Shown: in pieces, positions 16,928-25,500 of the stretch
Layout of the letters: each line of letters begins with the position of its first letter
How positions within the stretch are numbered: position 1 is the stretch's first letter
Assembly: GCF_023074175.1 (NCBI RefSeq)
Contig: NZ_JADPKS010000107.1
Location: 186,001-250,000 of the forward strand
Length of the DNA: 64,000 bases
DNA from: Bradyrhizobium sp. 139
Lineage (GTDB): Bacteria; Pseudomonadota; Alphaproteobacteria; Rhizobiales; Xanthobacteraceae
Reading direction: 5' to 3'
Made by a program: the position numbers and the translations under genes
Notes under the pieces: generated by a model
What the model was told of the DNA's origin: nothing
Database searches by the model: none
What the model saw: only the letters and a program-made list of their open reading frames with translations

Positions 16928-18139
16928 ATGAGCACGCTTCGCACCACATCCACCGCCATCCTGCTGATCACGCTGGCGCTCGCGAGCTCCGCTGCGCGCG
17001 CCGAGATCAAGGGCGACGCCGTTCGCATCGGTGTTCTCACCGACATGAACGGCATCTTCGCGACCGCCATGGGCCCGGGCTCGGTCGAGGCGGCGCGGAT
17101 GGCGGCGGAGGAATTCGGCGGCAGGATCAATGGCAAACCTATCGAGATCCTGCAGGCCGACCACCAGAACAAGCCGGACCTCGCGGCCTCGCTGGCGCGA
17201 AAGTGGTTCAACGACGGCGTCCAGGCGATCGCCGACGGCGGCAGCTCCGGCGCGGCACTTGCGGTACAGGAGCTGGTGCGCGGCAACGGCAAGATCTTTC
17301 TGGTCTCCGGCGCGGGCGCCAATCAGCTCACCGATGAGGCCTGCGCGCCGACCAGCGTGCAATGGACCCAGGACGCTTATTCCACCGCGACCGCTGTGGT
17401 CTCCGGCATCATGCAGACCAGCAAGGAGCCGTGGTTCTTCATCACCGGCGACTATGCTTTCGGCCATTCGATCGAGGTGACCGCGCGCGACCGCATTGCT
17501 GCGCTTGGCGGCAAGGTCGCCGGCAGCGTGAAAGCGCAGCTCGGCACGCCCGACTACAGCTCGTTCCTGCTCCAGGCGCAGTCGTCGGGCGCAAAGATCC
17601 TCGCGATCAATGTCGCTGGCGACAACGCCACCGCCATCAAGCAGGCAGAGGAATTTGGCCTTGCCGCCCAAGGCATGAAGATCGTGCCGATGTCGTTCCA
17701 GAATGTCGACATCGCGTCCGTCGGGCTGAAGGCGACGCGCGGGGATCTCATTGTCACCTCGTTCTTCGAGGATGTCTCGCCGGCGGCCAGGAAATTCTCC
17801 GACGCGTTCTATGTGCGCCGCAAAGCGATGCCGTCGCAGATCCAGGCCGGCGTCTATTCCGCCGTACGTCACTATCTGCAAGCGGTGAAGGACACCGACT
17901 CGGACGACAGCACGACCGTGATGGCCAGGATGAAGGCAACGCCGGTGTCGGATGCCTACACCACCAATGGCCGCATCCGCGAGGACCAGCGCATGGTGCA
18001 CGATCTCTATCTGGTGCAGGTGAAGACGCCGGAAGAGTCCAAAGGTCCCTGGGACTTCGTCAAGCTGGTCGCGACGATCCCGCCCGACGAGGCGTTCCGC
18101 CCGCTCGACCGCAGCAAATGCAGCCTGGTCGGTAAATAG
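16928..18139 (+). CDS. ABC-type solute-binding protein, branched-chain amino-acid/aromatic class
   Basis: A 403-residue periplasmic binding protein. The signal peptide ends near ARA-E (about 25). The Peripla_BP_6 fold is shown by RIGVLTDMNGIFATAMGPGS, IADGGSSGAALAVQEL and WFFITGDYAFGHSIE. It follows the aromatic-catabolic genes by 45 bases, on the same strand. No permease or ATPase genes are beside it, so it must use a transporter encoded elsewhere, or serve a signalling role. The ligand is presumed to be the aromatic acid of the locus. Confidence 0.9.
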   Translation: MSTLRTTSTAILLITLALASSAARAEIKGDAVRIGVLTDMNGIFATAMGPGSVEAARMAAEEFGGRINGKPIEILQADHQNKPDLAASLARKWFNDGVQAIADGGSSGAALAVQELVRGNGKIFLVSGAGANQLTDEACAPTSVQWTQDAYSTATAVVSGIMQTSKEPWFFITGDYAFGHSIEVTARDRIAALGGKVAGSVKAQLGTPDYSSFLLQAQSSGAKILAINVAGDNATAIKQAEEFGLAAQGMKIVPMSFQNVDIASVGLKATRGDLIVTSFFEDVSPAARKFSDAFYVRRKAMPSQIQAGVYSAVRHYLQAVKDTDSDDSTTVMARMKATPVSDAYTTNGRIREDQRMVHDLYLVQVKTPEESKGPWDFVKLVATIPPDEAFRPLDRSKCSLVGK

Positions 18140-18142
18140 CCG

Positions 18143-18985
18143 TCAGGCCAGATAGCGTGTCAGATAGCCTTCCATGGCGTAGAGCGCGCAGAGCGCAAGG
18201 CTCGACCACACCGCGGCGGTGAAATACAGGAACATCCAGGTCAGCTCGCCCTTCCAGTGCGCGATGTCGTGGGTCACGACCCATCGCGTCGAGACGTCAT
18301 GCAAGCCTTCGAGCAAGCCGAGCAATTTGTTGTCCTCGGCATGCCCGGCCCGCCAGCGGCTGAGATACATCGGCACGTCGACCGTGACGAGGAAGGCGAG
18401 GAAGCAGGCGATGCCGACGATGCCGGCGATCAGCGCCCAGCGCATCGGTCCCTGGAACTCCGGCATCAGCCGGCAAAGCGCGATGCCGGCAAGAAAGAAG
18501 GTCACCGCCCACAGCGAGTTCTCGATCGCGTTGTAGAGGAAGTTCGTGGTCACCACCGCGTACCAGGAGAAACACTCCGCGATGATGATGATGGGCACGA
18601 TCACCCACGCGATGTTCACGACGGTCTCGGCGCCTGTCATGGTGCCGAGCTGGTGCAGGATGATCGCCCATTGCGCGACGAAGCACAGTTCGGCCACGGT
18701 CGCGACGGAGCGGCCGACAAAGACGCTGGAGAGCCAGGTGTCGAACAGGCAGATGCGCTGCACGTCAGCGCGCGGCAGGAACGAGCGGAAGGCGCAGCCG
18801 AACACATAGCCGGCGCAGAGCAGGAACATCAGGCCGATGTCCGATCCGCCGCCGGGAGTGCCCGCAGGCGTCGGGTAGAACTCGCGGTACAGCATGAACC
18901 AGACGAGGATATTGGCGCTGCTCACAAGCGTCAGGGACCCCCACCACCACGCGAGGGGATTTGACCGCGCCTGCCACTGCAACAT
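18143..18985 (-). CDS. Multi-pass membrane protein of unknown function
   Basis: ATG at 18985 gives 280 residues and puts the first hydrophobic segment near residue 15; longer starts add 61 charged residues. About seven membrane spans are visible, with conserved-looking polar stretches EFYPTPAGTPGGGSDIG, ENSLWAV and MYLSRWRAG. I recognise no family. It is oriented against the binding-protein gene (stops 3 bases apart) and divergent from an IclR gene. A 7-base inverted repeat (19007-19037) lies just upstream. Confidence 0.75.
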   Translation of the reverse strand: MLQWQARSNPLAWWWGSLTLVSSANILVWFMLYREFYPTPAGTPGGGSDIGLMFLLCAGYVFGCAFRSFLPRADVQRICLFDTWLSSVFVGRSVATVAELCFVAQWAIILHQLGTMTGAETVVNIAWVIVPIIIIAECFSWYAVVTTNFLYNAIENSLWAVTFFLAGIALCRLMPEFQGPMRWALIAGIVGIACFLAFLVTVDVPMYLSRWRAGHAEDNKLLGLLEGLHDVSTRWVVTHDIAHWKGELTWMFLYFTAAVWSSLALCALYAMEGYLTRYLA

Positions 18986-19006
18986 GAATCGCTCCGCCGT
19001 AATCGA

Positions 19007-19037
19007 TGTGACATGTCTTCGTAATAATCCTGTCACA
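19007..19037. promoter_or_regulatory. Inverted repeat upstream of the membrane protein gene
   Basis: TGTGACA at 19007-19013 and TGTCACA at 19031-19037 are perfect inverted arms separated by 17 bases. They lie 22 bases before the start of the minus-strand membrane protein and 161 bases before the divergent IclR gene. This may be a spaced regulator site; the long spacer weakens the case. Confidence 0.25.
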
Positions 19038-19197
19038 AGACGCCATGGAATCACGACAAAAATCGGTGGGCGGCGATGCTTTCCGCGCAGCTTTTGCCCT
19101 CGCCCGAGCGACCGCTCCGCGTCCGTATAGTGGACGAGGACGGCAGAAATTCTGAATCTATTGGACAATAGGCGGCGCCGGGTTCATCAAGACCCGC

Positions 19198-20079
19198 ATG
19201 GCTCGAACCGCACCCAAACCGACCCGCGCCTCCTCGTCCGCCGCCGCGGTGCTGGCTTCGAGCGCCGATGACGCCGCGTTCGCAACGACGCTGGCAAAGG
19301 GCCTCGTGGTGCTCGAAGCCTTCAAGGCCGGGGCGACGCTGCTCGGCAACATGGAGCTGTCGACGCTGACGGGAATTCCGCGGCCGACGGTGGCACGGCT
19401 GACGCATACGCTCGCCGAGCTCGGCTATCTCCGCTACGACGCCGGGCGCGCCAAATATCGCGTCGGCGCACGCGCCTTGCGGATGGCGCATCCGCTGCTC
19501 GCGGACATGCAATTTCGTCAGCTCGCGCGCCCCATGATGCAGGAACTGGCGCAGAGCGTGCGCGGCACGGTCTCGATCGGCCTGCTCGATGCGACCTCGA
19601 TGATCTATGTCGAGACCGCGCGCTCCGGCGATGTCGGCCCGCACGTCCCTGACATCGGCATGCCCATTCCCGTGGTGATGACGGCGATGGGCCGCGCCGC
19701 GGCAGCGACCTTGCTGCAGGCCGAGGCGGCACTCCTCGCAGAGCGCATCGCAAGCGAGGACCCCGAGCTGTGGTCAGCCTTCCGCGACAGATACCGCGCT
19801 GGCCTCGCACAATGCGCCAGCCGCGGCTTCTGCACCTGCTGGGGCGAGTACATGGCCTCGATCCACGCCGTCGCTGCGCCGCTGTTTCACGCAAGCGAGA
19901 CCAAGCAGACATTCTCGATCAATTGCGGCATTCCCGCGTTCCGGCTCCAGCCGGGCCAGTTGGAGGGCGAGATCGGTCCGCGCATCGCGGCGCTCGCCGA
20001 CAGCATCCGCGCCATCATTGGCGCGGCGGGACCGGCGGCCGAGACACAAAAGCAAAACAAGAAGAGAGCCAGGAGATGA
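19198..20079 (+). CDS. IclR-family transcriptional regulator
   Basis: A 293-residue protein. HTH region LVVLEAFKAGATLLGNMELSTLTGIPRPTVARLTHTL at about 40-76, then the IclR ligand domain (SIGLLDATSMIYVETARS, AMGRAAAATLLQ, FCTCWGEYMASIHAVAAPLF, FSINCGIPAF). The first 30 residues are Ala/Ser/Pro-rich and disordered. It starts an apparent operon with a TctC-type binding protein and a branched-chain-type binding protein. It probably controls their uptake system or the nearby aromatic genes. Confidence 0.9.
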   Translation: MARTAPKPTRASSSAAAVLASSADDAAFATTLAKGLVVLEAFKAGATLLGNMELSTLTGIPRPTVARLTHTLAELGYLRYDAGRAKYRVGARALRMAHPLLADMQFRQLARPMMQELAQSVRGTVSIGLLDATSMIYVETARSGDVGPHVPDIGMPIPVVMTAMGRAAAATLLQAEAALLAERIASEDPELWSAFRDRYRAGLAQCASRGFCTCWGEYMASIHAVAAPLFHASETKQTFSINCGIPAFRLQPGQLEGEIGPRIAALADSIRAIIGAAGPAAETQKQNKKRARR

Positions 20080-20115
20080 ACAAGAACACTGGCGCTCCAC
20101 CATCGGGAGGCCACC

Positions 20116-21090
20116 ATGACCGTCACACGCCGAACATTGCTGGGCACCCTCGCCCTTTTGCCATCCGGACTTCCATTCTCCGCGCGCGCTGAGGAGGCCT
20201 TGCCGTCGCGCCTGGTCCGGTTGATCTCGCCTTACGGGCCCGGCGGCTCCAACGACATCTCGCTGCGTTTGCTGGCCGAAGAGTTCGGCCGCAGCCTGCA
20301 CCAGCAGTTCATCGTCGAGAATAAGCCGGGCGCCGGCACGCGCATTGCCAACGACACGGTCGCGCATGCGCCGGGCGACGGCTACACCATTCTCTATGTG
20401 GCTGCCCCCTACGCCACCGCCGAAGCGCTGTTCGGCAAGCTGACCTACGAGCGCAAGGACCTTCAGCCGGTCGCCATGGCGGTGATCGCGCCGCTGTTCC
20501 TGATCATCAGCGCGGACGCACCCTTCAAGACGCTGCCTGACTTGATCGCCTACGGCAAATCGAGGCCAGATGGATTGACCTTCGCCTCGCCCGGCGCCGG
20601 CTCGCAGCCGCATCTTGCGGGCGAGTTCCTGTTCCGGGATGCCGGCGTCAAGGGTCTCAACATTCCCTTCCGCGGCGATGCGGCGTCTTACACCGAGCTG
20701 CTCGCCCGCCGTGTCGACGCTACGCTGACGGCGTTGCCGACCGCGCTGCCCTACATCCAAAGCGGCAAATTCATCGTGCTCGGCGTCGCCTCGGCTGAGC
20801 GCAGCGCGCTCTACCCGCAGGCGCCGACCCTGCGCGAACAGGGCTTTCCCAACGTGGCCGCCACCGGCTGGTACGGCTTCATGGCGCCATCAACGACGCC
20901 GCGCGACATCGTCGACAAGCTGCAAGCGGAGGTCCTGCGCACGCTCGCCGACCCCGCGATCAAGGACAAGCTGACCGCCCAAGGCCTTGAGGTGCGTGCC
21001 GGCACCGCGGCCCAGTTCGGCCAGTTCATCGACAACGAGACGCAGAAATGGACCGTCCTGATCCGCGAGGCGGGCCTCAAGGGCGAATGA
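20116..21090 (+). CDS. TctC/Bug-family tripartite tricarboxylate receptor protein
   Basis: A 324-residue exported protein. N-terminus RRTLLGTLALLPSG carries a twin Arg before a hydrophobic core and is cut near ARA-E. Bug-family marks: RLISPYGPGGSNDISLR, VENKPGAGTRIANDTVAHAPGDGYT and GATGWYGFMAPS-like block (AATGWYGFMAPS). Such proteins bind carboxylates. No TctA/TctB membrane genes are nearby, as is common for orphan Bug receptors. It sits 36 bases after the IclR gene, 13 before a second binding protein. Confidence 0.9.
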   Translation: MTVTRRTLLGTLALLPSGLPFSARAEEALPSRLVRLISPYGPGGSNDISLRLLAEEFGRSLHQQFIVENKPGAGTRIANDTVAHAPGDGYTILYVAAPYATAEALFGKLTYERKDLQPVAMAVIAPLFLIISADAPFKTLPDLIAYGKSRPDGLTFASPGAGSQPHLAGEFLFRDAGVKGLNIPFRGDAASYTELLARRVDATLTALPTALPYIQSGKFIVLGVASAERSALYPQAPTLREQGFPNVAATGWYGFMAPSTTPRDIVDKLQAEVLRTLADPAIKDKLTAQGLEVRAGTAAQFGQFIDNETQKWTVLIREAGLKGE

Positions 21091-21103
21091 CGATCACAGG
21101 GAG

Positions 21104-22330
21104 ATGGAAATGACGAACGCTCTTCTCAAGCTAGCCGCAGCCTCAGCGCTGATTGTCGCGCTGTCGATCCCGGCCGTGCAGGCGCAAAAGAAATCCGATC
21201 CCGGCGCCTCCGACACCGAGATCAAGGTCGGTCAGACCGTGCCGCTGAGTGGACCGGCCTCGGCCTATGCCGTGATCGGCAAGACCCAGGCCGCCTACAT
21301 GAAGATGATCAACGACCAGGACGGTGTGAACGGCCGCAAGATCGAGCTGATCCAGTATGACGATGCCTACTCGCCGCCAAAGACGGTGGAGCAGACCCGT
21401 AGGCTGGTCGAAAGCGACGAGGTGCTGCTGACCTTCCAGATCATCGGCACCGCGCCGAATGTTGCCGTGCAGAAATATCTCAACGCCAAGAAGGTCCCGC
21501 AGCTCTTTGCCGCGACTGGCGCAGCGCGCTTTACCGACCCCAAGAACTTTCCCTGGACCATGGGCTTCAACCCGTCCTATCTCGTCGAGGGCCGGATCTA
21601 CGCGCAATATATTCTGAAGAACCATCCGAACGCCAAGATCGGGGTGCTCTACCAGAACGACGATCTCGGCAAGGACTATCTCGCCGGCCTCAAGGCCGGT
21701 CTCGGCGACAAGGCGAAGATGGTCGTGGCCGAGACCTCCTACGAGATCACCGAGCCAACCATCGACTCACAGATCCTGCGGCTGAAAGATGCCGGCGCCG
21801 ATGTGTTGTTCAGCGCCACCACACCGAAACAGGCGGCGCAGGCGATCAAGAAGGTCGCCGAGATCGGCTGGAAGCCGTTGCACATCATCGACATCAACGC
21901 CTCCTCGGTCAGCGCGGTGCTGAAGCCAGCCGGCCTCGACAACGCCAAGGGCGTCGTCAGCGTCGGCTATGTCAAGGATTCCGCTGATCCCGAATGGAAG
22001 GATGATCCCGGTATGAAGCGCTATCTCGCCTTCATGGCGAAGTATTATCCGGACGGCGACAGGGATTCCAACCTGAATGTCTACGGTTACATCACCGCAC
22101 AGCTCCTGGTGCAGGTGCTGAAGCAGTGCGGCGACGATCTCACCCGCGAGAACGTGATGCGTCAGGCCGCCAGCCTGAAGTACATCGAACTCGACCTGAC
22201 GCTGCCGGGCATTTCGGTGACGACGACGCCGACTGACTACCGAGTCAACAAGCAGTTCCAGATGGTGCAGTTCGACGGTCAGCGCTGGCAGAAACTCGGC
22301 GGCATCGTCACAGACGAAGCGATGGAGTGA
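21104..22330 (+). CDS. ABC-type branched-chain/aromatic solute-binding protein
   Basis: A 408-residue periplasmic binding protein of the Peripla_BP_6 class (ATG at 21104 or, two codons in, 21110). The signal peptide ends near VQA-Q. The ligand-binding fold is seen in IKVGQTVPLSGPASAYAVIGKTQ, NGRKIELIQYDDAYSPPKTVEQTRRLVE and GVLYQNDDLGKDYLAGLKAGL. This subgroup commonly accompanies benzoate-like catabolic genes in bradyrhizobia. No LivHMGF homologues are in the window. It ends the 19198-22330 run. Confidence 0.92.
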   Translation: MEMTNALLKLAAASALIVALSIPAVQAQKKSDPGASDTEIKVGQTVPLSGPASAYAVIGKTQAAYMKMINDQDGVNGRKIELIQYDDAYSPPKTVEQTRRLVESDEVLLTFQIIGTAPNVAVQKYLNAKKVPQLFAATGAARFTDPKNFPWTMGFNPSYLVEGRIYAQYILKNHPNAKIGVLYQNDDLGKDYLAGLKAGLGDKAKMVVAETSYEITEPTIDSQILRLKDAGADVLFSATTPKQAAQAIKKVAEIGWKPLHIIDINASSVSAVLKPAGLDNAKGVVSVGYVKDSADPEWKDDPGMKRYLAFMAKYYPDGDRDSNLNVYGYITAQLLVQVLKQCGDDLTRENVMRQAASLKYIELDLTLPGISVTTTPTDYRVNKQFQMVQFDGQRWQKLGGIVTDEAME

Positions 22331-22335
22331 GGTGA

Positions 22336-22380
22336 CCCTCTTCCTGAGGAGCGCGGAACGCGCGTCTCGAAGGATGAAGG
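22336..22380. repeat. Interspersed intergenic repeat, copy 1
   Basis: About 44 bases containing CCTGAGGAGCGCGGAACGCG and CGTCTCGAAGGATG recur with a single visible mismatch at 59359-59402. A GC-rich palindrome (GAGGCGGCCGCTTCGCGGCCTC, 22405-22426 region) follows. Small dispersed intergenic element between gene ends. Confidence 0.7.
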
Positions 22381-22457
22381 CGCGGCCGGTGCCCTCGTGC
22401 TCCGAGGCGGCCGCTTCGCGGCCTCCTCGTCATGAAGAACGGAGATGGCTGCTCGTC

Positions 22458-22952
22458 CTAGCTCTTCATCCCACCCACATACGCCGCGAGCTTGTCCAGT
22501 GTCTGGTAGCCGTATTCAACGGCACCGAAGCCGATCATCCCGTCACGCTGCGCGGTGCTCGAGGCCAGTTGCCGCATCATCAGCACGGTCTTGCCGTTGC
22601 TTTGCTCCGCGAACGTGATGGTAAAGCGAAACAGGCCGGGATCGTCGTCCTGATCGGCGCCGTGATCCATCTCCATCAGGGATGGCCGCTCGATGCGGCG
22701 AAAGCGCATGCGGTTCGGATAGACCGTGCCGTCAGGCCCGATCATGTTGAAGCGCCAGACGCCGCCGACCCGCACGTCGATCTCGAAGGTCTCGACCTTG
22801 AATCCTTTCGGCCCGAACCATTGCGGCAGATGCTTCGGGTCGGACCACGCCTCGAACACCAGATCGCGCGGCGCGTCGATCACGCGCGACATCACGATCT
22901 CGCGGTCGAGCGACCATTGCGACAGGGCGGGATTGGCAGAATTCGTCATCAC
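22458..22952 (-). CDS. AHSA1/SRPBCC-family protein
   Basis: A 164-residue START-like protein. It has the typical pattern REIVMSRVIDAPRDLVFEAWSDPKHLPQWFGPKGF and a C-terminal helix GYQTLDKLAAYVGGM. The family binds small hydrophobic ligands and is widely found paired with ArsR-type repressors. The start overlaps the ArsR stop by four bases, so the two are translationally coupled. Substrate unknown. Confidence 0.9.
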   Translation of the reverse strand: MMTNSANPALSQWSLDREIVMSRVIDAPRDLVFEAWSDPKHLPQWFGPKGFKVETFEIDVRVGGVWRFNMIGPDGTVYPNRMRFRRIERPSLMEMDHGADQDDDPGLFRFTITFAEQSNGKTVLMMRQLASSTAQRDGMIGFGAVEYGYQTLDKLAAYVGGMKS

Positions 22953-23338
22953 TCAGCACCTTTCCGTTTGGTTGTGCGGGACGGCCGCTTGGCGGCCGCC
23001 CTCTCCTTCTCTTTCTTGAGCTTCATCACGTAGGCCTCGAACCGGTCGAGCCGCGCCTCCCAGACCGCGCGCTGCTGCTGGAACCAGTCCTCCGCGCCGA
23101 GCAGCGCGTCCGGACTGAGGCGGCAGGTGCGCACGCGGCCGGATTTCTCCGACTGAACGAGCCCGCTCGTCTCCAGCGCACGGATGTGTTTCATGAAGCT
23201 CGGCAGCGCCATCGCGAACGGATTGGCGAGCTCGCCGACCGACGCCTCGCCGGCGCAGAGCCGCATCACGATCGCCCGCCGGGTGGGATCGGCAAGGGCG
23301 GAAAAGATCTGGTCGAGCCGGGATAATTGGTTAGCCAT
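22949..23338 (-). CDS. ArsR-family transcriptional regulator
   Basis: ATG at 23338 (MANQLSRLDQIFSAL) gives 129 residues, the usual size; a start 12 codons earlier is possible. Winged HTH: ADPTRRAIVMRLCAGEASVGELANPF..PSFMKHIRALETSGLV. No Cys metal-binding motif is seen, so it is the non-metal ArsR type paired with AHSA1 proteins. The C-terminus is Lys/Arg-rich. Operon with the downstream SRPBCC gene; probable autorepressor through the palindrome at 23381-23396. Confidence 0.9.
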   Translation of the reverse strand: MANQLSRLDQIFSALADPTRRAIVMRLCAGEASVGELANPFAMALPSFMKHIRALETSGLVQSEKSGRVRTCRLSPDALLGAEDWFQQQRAVWEARLDRFEAYVMKLKKEKERAAAKRPSRTTKRKGAE

Positions 23339-23380
23339 GAAGATAACTATAAATGGACCACGCGAAGCTGTCAATGATTG

Positions 23381-23396
23381 TTAGCCAATGAGCTAA
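23381..23396. promoter_or_regulatory. Candidate ArsR operator
   Basis: TTAGCCAATGAGCTAA: inverted arms TTAGC/GCTAA with six bases between, in an AT-rich stretch 43 bases upstream of the ArsR start. A related TTAGCCA overlaps the start region (23331-23337). Position and symmetry fit an ArsR repressor site. Confidence 0.35.
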
Positions 23397-23558
23397 GTTA
23401 TGAATCATTTCCCTGCAAGCACCCGGGCTGCCGTGGCGAGGCTACGAATATCTGGGACTATGGCGGCCGCCGGGGTACAGCCAGCCCTTCCTCGACTGTG
23501 GTCAGATGCGGTCGATCGATTTTTCTCGATTTGACGTGCCGTTGGGCTGCGCGGCATC

Positions 23559-23808
23559 TTTACGGCGAGCTTCGATTACACCTCCAGCTTCAAACAGACC
23601 AGGGGCGGCTGGGTCGCCGGCGGCGGCATCGAAGCCTGGTTGTTCGGCAACTGGACTGGAAAGATCGAGTATCTCCACCTCGACCTCGGCACGATCAGCC
23701 ACAGCTTCCCGATCCGGGGAGGCGTTCTTTACGTCTCTGGGAAGTCAGTCCCACATCCGCAACGACATCGTCCGCCTCGGTTTGAACTACAAGCTCTTCG
23801 GCGGCTAG
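23559..23808 (+). pseudogene. Omp31-type outer-membrane porin remnant (C-terminal end)
   Basis: One frame reads GGWVAGGGIEAWLFGNWTGK then IEYLHLDLGTISHSF, the penultimate strands of small Omp31/OmpA-like barrel proteins of rhizobia. Near 23730 the match shifts frame and ends SHIRNDIVRLGLNYKLFGG followed by stop at 23808, the usual barrel terminus. No start or N-terminal half is present between here and the ArsR gene. It is therefore a truncated, frameshifted relic. The 23397-23558 stretch before it shows no recognisable gene. Confidence 0.75.
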
Positions 23809-23913
23809 AAGGTCCGGGCGCGGAACTTCCAACGCGCGATTGTGAATTGAGGCGGGACGCCTTTTGCAGGTACGACTGGCACTGGAGGCGTCAGCGATCT
23901 GTTCGTCAAGCCC

Positions 23914-25089
23914 GTGTCCATTCTTGTCACCTCACAATCCCTTTCGATCAGCCGGCGGGCCTTCGCCAAGGCGGCCATGCTTCCGCTCGCAGCCAGCCTC
24001 GCGCGACCGCGCAAGGCCAAAGCTGATTCCGACATGATCGCGCAGATGCGCGACATCGTCGCCAACGAGCTGGCACCGACCGCGACCCGGGACCAGCCGG
24101 GCGGCCTCGCCGCCGCGCTCTGTGCCGGCCGCCATGTCGAGTTCTTCACTTTCGGCTTTGCCGACGACGCCACGCGAAGGCCGGTCACATCGGATACGCT
24201 GTTCAACCTTGGTTCCCTGCGCAAACCATTCGAGGCGACGTTGGTGGCGCTGGGCTCGCTCCGGGGTGAATTGCGGCTCGACGACCGCCTGCCGAAATAT
24301 CTGCCCGAGCTCACCGGAGACTATGTCCGCCGCGTCACCGTCGGCCAGCTCGCCACGCACACGTCGGGCATTCTGCTTTCGACCGACCATCCGCCCTGGC
24401 CGAACGACTCCTTCACGCAGGCACAGCTCATCGACATGTTCAACGCCTGGAAGCCCCAGGCCGGCGAAGCGCCCGGCAGGCAGCGCGTCTACAGCCATGC
24501 CTGTTACGTGCTGCTTCAGCTCGCGCTCGAGCGCTGCTACGGCGCGCCCATCGCAACCCTGATCGAGCAGCGCATCCTTGGGCCGATCGGCATGAGTGCG
24601 ACCTCTCTGCCCGAGCGCAGCGAGGACAACCGCGCCGTCATGGACGAGGCCTGGATGCAGCGCGTGGTCCAGGGTTATTCGGATCAGGGCATGGCGATCG
24701 GCCCACCCGGCAACCAGCAGAGCTACTTTGATTTTCCCGGCACCGGCCAGATGTTTTCTTCCGCACGGGATCTTTCGGCTTTCGTATCGGCCTGCGTCGA
24801 TGGGCGGTCGATCGACCCACATTTGCGCGAAGCCCTGCGGATGACGCAGCACGAGGCCTTCCGCGTCGATGACAAGTTCGGACAAGGCATGTCCTGGGAG
24901 ACAGTGCATCTCCCCGGCGTCAGCGTCGTCGACAAGCCGGGCGGTCTCAACAACGCTTCCGGCTATGTTGGCCTCATGCCGGCACGGCGGATCGGCATCG
25001 TGCTGCTCGCCAATCGCGGCGAATATCCGCACGAGATCGCCCGTTACAGAATCCTGCCGACCCTGGCGAAACTCGTGGCCTCGCACTGA
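23914..25089 (+). CDS. Tat-exported serine hydrolase, class C beta-lactamase/esterase family
   Basis: A 391-residue protein, GTG start. The N-terminus contains a twin-arginine motif (SRRAFAK) and hydrophobic core, so Tat export is likely. The beta-lactamase fold has SxxK as SLRK (LFNLGSLRKPF, about residue 96), a Y-S-H (RVYSHACY) where AmpC has Y-x-N, and K-P-G (VDKPGGLNN) where AmpC has K-T-G. These changes point to an esterase/peptidase of the family rather than a strong beta-lactamase, but antibiotic hydrolysis is not excluded. No good Shine-Dalgarno is seen. It is flanked by two porin relics, both with their 3' ends facing it. Confidence 0.82.
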   Translation: MSILVTSQSLSISRRAFAKAAMLPLAASLARPRKAKADSDMIAQMRDIVANELAPTATRDQPGGLAAALCAGRHVEFFTFGFADDATRRPVTSDTLFNLGSLRKPFEATLVALGSLRGELRLDDRLPKYLPELTGDYVRRVTVGQLATHTSGILLSTDHPPWPNDSFTQAQLIDMFNAWKPQAGEAPGRQRVYSHACYVLLQLALERCYGAPIATLIEQRILGPIGMSATSLPERSEDNRAVMDEAWMQRVVQGYSDQGMAIGPPGNQQSYFDFPGTGQMFSSARDLSAFVSACVDGRSIDPHLREALRMTQHEAFRVDDKFGQGMSWETVHLPGVSVVDKPGGLNNASGYVGLMPARRIGIVLLANRGEYPHEIARYRILPTLAKLVASH

Positions 25090-25164
25090 GGCGTCCCTTC
25101 GAAACAGAAAGCCATGGCTGAGCCGGGGCTTTCCATGCAGGACCGGAACGGGATATTCAGTGCA

Positions 25165-25500
25165 CCATCCGTGCGTGGCGACGACCGGTCCGCCGAACTT
25201 GTAGTTCACGCCGACGCGCACGATGTTCAACTTGATATCGACGGAGTGCGTGTAGACGTTGCTCGGATATTGCGTTGCGCCGCTGACCAGATCGGTGCTG
25301 GTCGCGGTGCTGCGGCCGAGATCGACATAGAGATATTCGGCCTTGAGCGACCAGCCACCGCCGAAGGCATATACGGCGCCGACACCTGCGGCCCAGCCGA
25401 GGCGCGTATCGCGGATCGCAGCCGACTCCGTCGCCGCGAAGAACGTGTCGGTGAAGTTGAAATTGCCTCTGACCTCGGCGATCGCCGACTCTGCGCGCCT
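25165..25500 (-). pseudogene. Omp31-type porin remnant (C-terminal half, minus strand)
   Basis: On the minus strand the sequence reads DTRLGWAAGVGAVYAFGGGW then SLKAEYLYVDLGRS and ends LNIVRVGVNYKFGGP, the last strands of an Omp31-like barrel. There is no stop right after GG and no signal peptide upstream; the SDR gene begins where the N-terminal half should be. It lies in a different frame from the SDR. A decayed copy related to, but distinct from, the remnant at 23559-23808. Confidence 0.75.
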
